Source: Rubrivirga marina
Lineage (GTDB): Bacteria; Bacteroidota; Rhodothermia; Rhodothermales; Rubricoccaceae
Reading direction: 5' to 3'
DNA length: 64,000 bases
NCBI RefSeq assembly: GCF_002283365.1
Contig: NZ_MQWD01000005.1
Span: 62,001-126,000 of the forward strand
In this document: piece by piece, positions 60,176-64,000 of the stretch
How positions within the stretch are numbered: the first letter of the stretch is position 1
Layout of the letters: each line of letters opens with the position of its first letter
Notes under the pieces: model-generated
Seen by the model: only the letters and a program-made list of their open reading frames with translations
The model's database searches: none
Told to the model about the DNA's origin: nothing
Position numbers and translations under genes: made by a program

Positions 60176-60955
60176 ATGCTCCGAACCGTCCCCCTCGTTC
60201 TCGTCGCCGTCCTACTGACGCTCGCCGCCGGCGCCCCGGCCTCGGCCCAGGACGCCCCGCCGTTCCCGGAGTACCCCGACTTCCGGCCCGGCGCCGTCGC
60301 CGCGGCCGACCAGAACCTCTACTCCCTCGCGCTCCTCGACCTCTTCGAGGCCGCCCCGGCCGCCTCCGGCGTGCCCGCCCGCGTCGAGGGCCTGTACCGG
60401 ATCGGGACGGACTACACCCGGCTCTACATCAAGGGCGAGGGCGAGGGGCTCATCGCCGACGCCGAGGGGGAGGTCGAGGGCCAGGCGCTCTACAGCCGCC
60501 TCATCACGTCGTACTTCGAGGCCCAGGCGGGCCTCCGGCTCGACACCGAGTTCGGCGACGGCGACGTCCGCGCCCGGCCCCACCTCGTCGTCGGGCTCGA
60601 GGGGCTCGCGCCCTACTTCTTCGAGGTCGAGCCCGCCGTGTTCCTCTCGGCCGCGGGCGATCTCTCGGCCCGGTTCGTCGGGTCCTACGACCTCCTGCTC
60701 ACACAGCGGCTCGTGGCCCAGCCCCGGCTGGAGGTGAACGCGGCGCTCCAGGAGGTGGCCGACTGGGGCGTCGGGTCGGGCCTCAACGACACCGAGGTCG
60801 GCCTCCGTCTCCGCTACGAGGTCCGCCGCGAGGTGGCCCCGTACGTCGGCGTGAACTGGACCCAGCGCTACGGGGCCGCCGCCGACTTCGCCCGCGCCGA
60901 GGGCGGCTCGGCCTCCGAGGCCAACGTCGTCTTCGGCATCCGCCTCTGGCGCTAG
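60176..60955 (+). CDS. copB: CopB-type outer-membrane copper resistance protein
   Basis: 259 residues. Signal VAVLLTLAAGAPASAQ; then the CopB barrel: VEGLYRIGTDYTRLYIKGEG, LRLDTEFGDGDVRARPHLVV, FEVEPAVFLSAAGDLSARF, LLTQRLVAQPRLEVNAALQE and closing VVFGIRLWR with aromatic/Arg end. It lacks the long Met-rich N-terminal stretch of proteobacterial CopB; those repeats are instead on separate proteins here (57643, 61597). Sequesters or passes copper at the outer membrane. Confidence 0.85.
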   Translation: MLRTVPLVLVAVLLTLAAGAPASAQDAPPFPEYPDFRPGAVAAADQNLYSLALLDLFEAAPAASGVPARVEGLYRIGTDYTRLYIKGEGEGLIADAEGEVEGQALYSRLITSYFEAQAGLRLDTEFGDGDVRARPHLVVGLEGLAPYFFEVEPAVFLSAAGDLSARFVGSYDLLLTQRLVAQPRLEVNAALQEVADWGVGSGLNDTEVGLRLRYEVRREVAPYVGVNWTQRYGAAADFARAEGGSASEANVVFGIRLWR

Positions 60956-60958
60956 CCC

Positions 60959-61600
60959 ATGACCCGCCAACACCTCCTCGCAGCCTGGGGCCTCACCACG
61001 ACCGTCGGGTGGCTCGCGACGGCCGCGCTCGGCGCCGCCGACCGGGGCCTCTTCGGGCTCGAGGTCCACGCGACGATCGTCGCCCTCTGGGCCGGGCTCA
61101 TGGCTGTGCCGATCGCCTTGTCGGCCGTCCTCGCCCGCGGTCCCGGCGCGAGCGCGCACGGGTGGGTCTGGGTCGGGCTCGTCCTCGCGGGCCTCGCCCA
61201 GAACGCCTACGTCGTCCTCGCCGGGGGCACGCACCCGGGCACCGGGGGGGGGCACGGCGAGGGCGCCGCGGTGGGCACCGCCGCGGGGGAGGGCGACGGC
61301 CTCCTCGCGAGCCTCGACCAGGACGCCAGCTTTTACCACCTCTGGTTCGCGCTCGGCGCCGCCGGGTTCGCCGCGAGCGCCCTCGCCGTCGAGGGCCGGG
61401 GCCGAAAAGCGCTCTACGGCGTGGCCGCCGCCCTCAACGGTCTCATGGTCGTCGTGCTCGTGCTGGCGCCGTCCACGCAGGCTGCGGCTTTCCCTATCGC
61501 CGCGATCATCCAGGGTCTCCCCGTGCTCGCTGACCTCCCGCTCCGCGACCGCGCCCACCGCGCGGTCGCCCCTTCGTACCCCGTTCCCCTACCGTCATGA
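60959..61600 (+). CDS. Six-TM membrane protein of unknown function in the copper operon
   Basis: 213 residues. TM-like segments LLAAWGLTTTVGWLATAALG, TIVALWAGLMAVPIALSAVL, GWVWVGLVLAGLAQNAYVVL, FYHLWFALGAAGFAASAL and GVAAALNGLMVVVLVLAPST. The loop GGTHPGTGGGHGEGAAVG is Gly/His rich. I recognise no family. It starts 3 bases after copB and overlaps the next gene by 4, so it belongs to the operon; copper uptake or electron transfer are possible roles but not shown. Confidence 0.6.
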   Translation: MTRQHLLAAWGLTTTVGWLATAALGAADRGLFGLEVHATIVALWAGLMAVPIALSAVLARGPGASAHGWVWVGLVLAGLAQNAYVVLAGGTHPGTGGGHGEGAAVGTAAGEGDGLLASLDQDASFYHLWFALGAAGFAASALAVEGRGRKALYGVAAALNGLMVVVLVLAPSTQAAAFPIAAIIQGLPVLADLPLRDRAHRAVAPSYPVPLPS

Positions 61601-62646
61601 AACGCTCTCTCCTCCTCGTCACGGTGCTGTTCGCAGCCCCCGCCGCCCTCGCCCAGCAGCACGGCGGCATGGACCACTCGCAGATGGACCACTCCCAAAT
61701 GCAGGGGATGGACCGCGCCGCGATGGACCACGACGCCCTCATGGCGCTCCACATGCGCATGATGGCCGACCCCGAGATCCACGCCGCCATGCGCGCCGAC
61801 GCCGAGATGCAGGCGCTCATGGCCGAGGTGATGCCTGGGATGGATCATTCGGGCATGGACCACGGCCAGATGCAGGGCATGGACCACGAGATGCCCATGG
61901 ACGCCGACGCCCGCGCCGCCATGATGGCCCGGATGCGCGAGCGGATGCAGGCCATGACGCCGGAGGCCCACGCCGCGTTCATGGCCCGAATGCAGGCCGC
62001 CCACGCCCGTCTCATGGCGACCCCCGCCGTCCACCAGCGCATGATGGCCGACCCCGAGATGCGCCGGATGATGGAGGCCATGCCGGGCGGGATGCCGGGC
62101 ATGGGCCAGATGGACCACGGCTCGATGGACCACGGTCAGATGGAGGGCATGGACCACGGTTCGGTGGACCATAGTCAGATGGAAGGGATGGACCACTCGC
62201 AGATGGCGGGCATGGACCACGCCGAGGGCGTCGCGATGCAGCGCCGCAACGCGGGCGTCCAAAACGGCGACGAGCGCCCGGCCACGCCGACCGTCGGCGA
62301 GGCCGAGTTCGCCGCCTCGGCCACCGCCGACCGCTTCCACGCCGCCCTCGCCGCGGGCGACCGCGCCGCGATGGAGGCGCTCCTCGCGCCCGACGCCGTC
62401 GTCCTGGAAGGCGGCGGCCACGAGTCGCGCGCCGAGTACCTCTCGCACCACTTCGCCCGCGACGCCGAGTTCTTGTCCGGCACCGCGCCCGAGCCGCTCT
62501 ACCGCCGCACCGGCGTCGCCGGGGACGCCGCCTGGGTCGCCTCCACGCAGCGCCTCGGCGACGTGGAGATGGCCGAGCTGCTCGTCATGAAGCGGACCCC
62601 CGACGGCTGGCGCGTCGCCGCCGTCCACTGGTCGTCGGCCCGCTAG
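61597..62646 (+). CDS. Exported Met/His/Asp-repeat protein with C-terminal NTF2-like domain
   Basis: 349 residues. Signal SLLLVTVLFAAPAALAQQ. About 20-215 is built of MDHSQM, MDHGQM and MxGMDH repeats, plus two Met-rich helical repeats (HMRMMADPEIHAAMRADAEM; MMADPEMRRMMEAM), dense in copper ligands. From about 230 a SnoaL/DUF4440-like NTF2 fold: AAGDRAAMEALLAPDAVVLE, RAEYLSHHFARDAEFLSG and MKRTPDGWRVAAVHWSS. A large periplasmic copper sponge with an added small-molecule or stability domain is inferred. Last gene of the copper operon. Confidence 0.7.
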   Translation: MKRSLLLVTVLFAAPAALAQQHGGMDHSQMDHSQMQGMDRAAMDHDALMALHMRMMADPEIHAAMRADAEMQALMAEVMPGMDHSGMDHGQMQGMDHEMPMDADARAAMMARMRERMQAMTPEAHAAFMARMQAAHARLMATPAVHQRMMADPEMRRMMEAMPGGMPGMGQMDHGSMDHGQMEGMDHGSVDHSQMEGMDHSQMAGMDHAEGVAMQRRNAGVQNGDERPATPTVGEAEFAASATADRFHAALAAGDRAAMEALLAPDAVVLEGGGHESRAEYLSHHFARDAEFLSGTAPEPLYRRTGVAGDAAWVASTQRLGDVEMAELLVMKRTPDGWRVAAVHWSSAR

Positions 62647-62760
62647 CCGCGTCGGCCTCGCCAGGTCCTGTAGGCCCACCCCCCGAGCCGGAGGTGCGCC
62701 CATCCGACACCCTCCGCCGCAGGCGTGGAGGGCCCCGTCACCCATTGCCCCCACCCCGGA

Positions 62761-64000
62761 GTGTCCCGAAAGGTCGTCGTGTTCGGCGCCGGCATCGCCG
62801 GCCTCAGCGCAGCCCACGAGTTTGTCCGGCGGGGCTACCGCGTCGAGGTCTACGAGCGGAACGGCTCGGCGGGCGGCTTCTTCCGCAGCGCCCGACGCAC
62901 AGAGGACAATCTGCCCACCGAGTACTCGTGGCACGGGTTCGGCCCGTGGTACCACAACACGTTCGACCTCCTCCGGCAGATCCCCTTCGACGACGACGGC
63001 ACGCTCTACGACCGCGTGCTCTCGCGGCCGGTGGAGTACGCCGTCGTGACCGATACGGCCGACGACGATCTGGACATGGACGGCCTGTTCGACAAGCCCC
63101 GCGCGTTCCGGATGACCGCCCGCGACACGCTCTCGCTGGGGTGGGGCCTGCTCAAAGCGTGGTCCGCGAACGCCCGGTCGAGGGAGCGCTACGCGCGGAC
63201 GAACGCCGCGGCCTACTGGGAGCCCCGCATGTCGACGGTCGGGCACGCCACGTGGCGCGCGCTCTTCGGCCCCTGGATCGGGTCGGACTGGCCGTACGCC
63301 TCGCTCCACCACGTCGGGCTGTTCTTCGGCCGGAACGTCCGGTCCGGCCCGCGGCATCCGCACCCGGCCGACGCCGAGGGCCCGGCGTGGGCCCACGAGC
63401 CGGGCGGCGGCTGGTCGCTCCTGCGCGGGCCGAGCAACGAGTGGTGGTTCGACCGCTGGGTCGCCGACCTCGGCCGCCGTGGCGTCGCGTTCCACTGGGA
63501 GACGCCGCTCCACCAGCTCCACGTCGACGGCGGGCGCGTCAGCGGGGCGACGGTGGGGGCCGGCACGTCCGTCGAGGCCGACGTCTACGTCCTGGCGACG
63601 ACCCCCTTCGCGGCGGCCGAGGTCGTGGCCCGGACGCCGGAGCTGGCGCGGGACGAGCAGCTCGCGAAGTTCCGGCCCCTCGTCCAGGACGGCCCCCACA
63701 CCCAGGTCTCGTTCCGGATCGCGTTCGACGAGCGGATGGCGTGGCCGCGCGAGCGGACGGCCATCGCCCTCACCGACTCCGCGTTCAACGTCACGCTCTT
63801 CGCCAACGAGCAGGCGTGGCCCGCCAGCGTCGACCTCGGCCGGGGCGTCCGGTCGCTCTGGACCGGCACGGCCTGCGTGTCGACCGTGCCCGGCCCGGTC
63901 CACGGCAAGCCGCTGCGGACCTGCACGGAGGACGAGTTCCTCGACGAGGTCCTCGCCCAGATCTACGCGTCCGACGCGCTCGACCTCATGATCCGGGAGG
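62761..64000 (+). CDS. FAD-dependent amine-oxidase/desaturase-like oxidoreductase, N-terminal part
   Basis: GTG start; the open frame runs past the window end (413 codons visible). FAD motif VVVFGAGIAGLSAAHEFVRR with YRVEVYERNGSAGGFFRSAR, as in phytoene desaturase, hydroxysqualene dehydroxylase and amine oxidases. Later GGGWSLLRGPSNEWWFDRWV and DVYVLATTPFAAAEVVA fit the family. The substrate is unknown; carotenoid or isoprenoid chemistry is possible, which would matter for the rhodopsin, but there is no direct evidence. It is 114 bases after the copper operon. Confidence 0.7.
   Translation, partial: MSRKVVVFGAGIAGLSAAHEFVRRGYRVEVYERNGSAGGFFRSARRTEDNLPTEYSWHGFGPWYHNTFDLLRQIPFDDDGTLYDRVLSRPVEYAVVTDTADDDLDMDGLFDKPRAFRMTARDTLSLGWGLLKAWSANARSRERYARTNAAAYWEPRMSTVGHATWRALFGPWIGSDWPYASLHHVGLFFGRNVRSGPRHPHPADAEGPAWAHEPGGGWSLLRGPSNEWWFDRWVADLGRRGVAFHWETPLHQLHVDGGRVSGATVGAGTSVEADVYVLATTPFAAAEVVARTPELARDEQLAKFRPLVQDGPHTQVSFRIAFDERMAWPRERTAIALTDSAFNVTLFANEQAWPASVDLGRGVRSLWTGTACVSTVPGPVHGKPLRTCTEDEFLDEVLAQIYASDALDLMIRE

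Overview
This is a GC-rich (visibly about 70 percent) window in which genes are closely packed and often overlap by ATGA or GTGA. Two promoters match the Bacteroidota pattern TTG-N19/20-TAnnTTTG exactly (before the ArsR gene at 4220 and the parA gene at 44972). The RND-TolC fusion, the ECF-sigma plus TPR-kinase pair and the rhodopsin all fit a halophilic or marine member of the Rhodothermota/Bacteroidota (a Rubrivirga- or Rubricoccus-like lineage is my guess, made without any search). No tRNA, rRNA, CRISPR array or transposase was recognised.

Layout. 1-13 kb, plus strand: a metal-efflux block with the end of one RND adaptor, a CusA-type pump, an ArsR sensor with a candidate leaderless promoter, a CzcA-type pump fused to a TolC-like domain, its adaptor lipoprotein, a methyltransferase and a Ca/Na exchanger carrying nine perfect 15-bp repeats. 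13-20 kb: a truncated CDF gene, an FTR1 iron permease (minus), an HMA-CDF protein, a SpoIIAA-like protein, a ZIP transporter and a P1B-4 ATPase preceded by a stand-alone copy of its own N-terminal domain. 20-24.5 kb: a mercury operon (thioredoxin-like protein, merR, a merT-merP fusion, merA, a second flavin reductase).

24.5-46.4 kb is a mobile-element backbone: a Trb-type conjugation system on the minus strand (traG, trbF, trbL, trbI, trbG, then trbK-like, trbJ, trbE, trbD, trbC, trbB), split by a plus-strand insert (DUF2306 protein and a HigBA-like toxin-antitoxin pair). It is followed by a Ser/Thr kinase, an ECF sigma factor, a TraF-type peptidase, a ribbon-helix-helix protein, ParA and a DNA methyltransferase. 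A palindrome, AGTGC-N4-GCACT, occurs in three clusters here: between kinase and trbB, inside the kinase gene, and in the parA promoter. No relaxase or replication initiator is visible, so plasmid and integrative element cannot be told apart.

46.4-64 kb: a decayed gene, then a seven-gene minus-strand operon led by a microbial rhodopsin (TTD motif) and containing a GMC dehydrogenase pair. Next come a copper-type two-component system, a DUF2231 unit and a copper operon (multicopper oxidase, CopB, Met/His-rich proteins), and finally a partial flavin oxidoreductase.

The most striking observation is a 19-bp box, CCTKARCGYMTTTTMAGGT, found three times. Each copy lies 60-61 nt before a start codon: the rhodopsin operon, the DUF2231 unit divergent from the response regulator, and the copper oxidase operon. 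This suggests that one regulator, probably the OmpR-type regulator encoded at 55572, links the light-driven pump operon to copper resistance.
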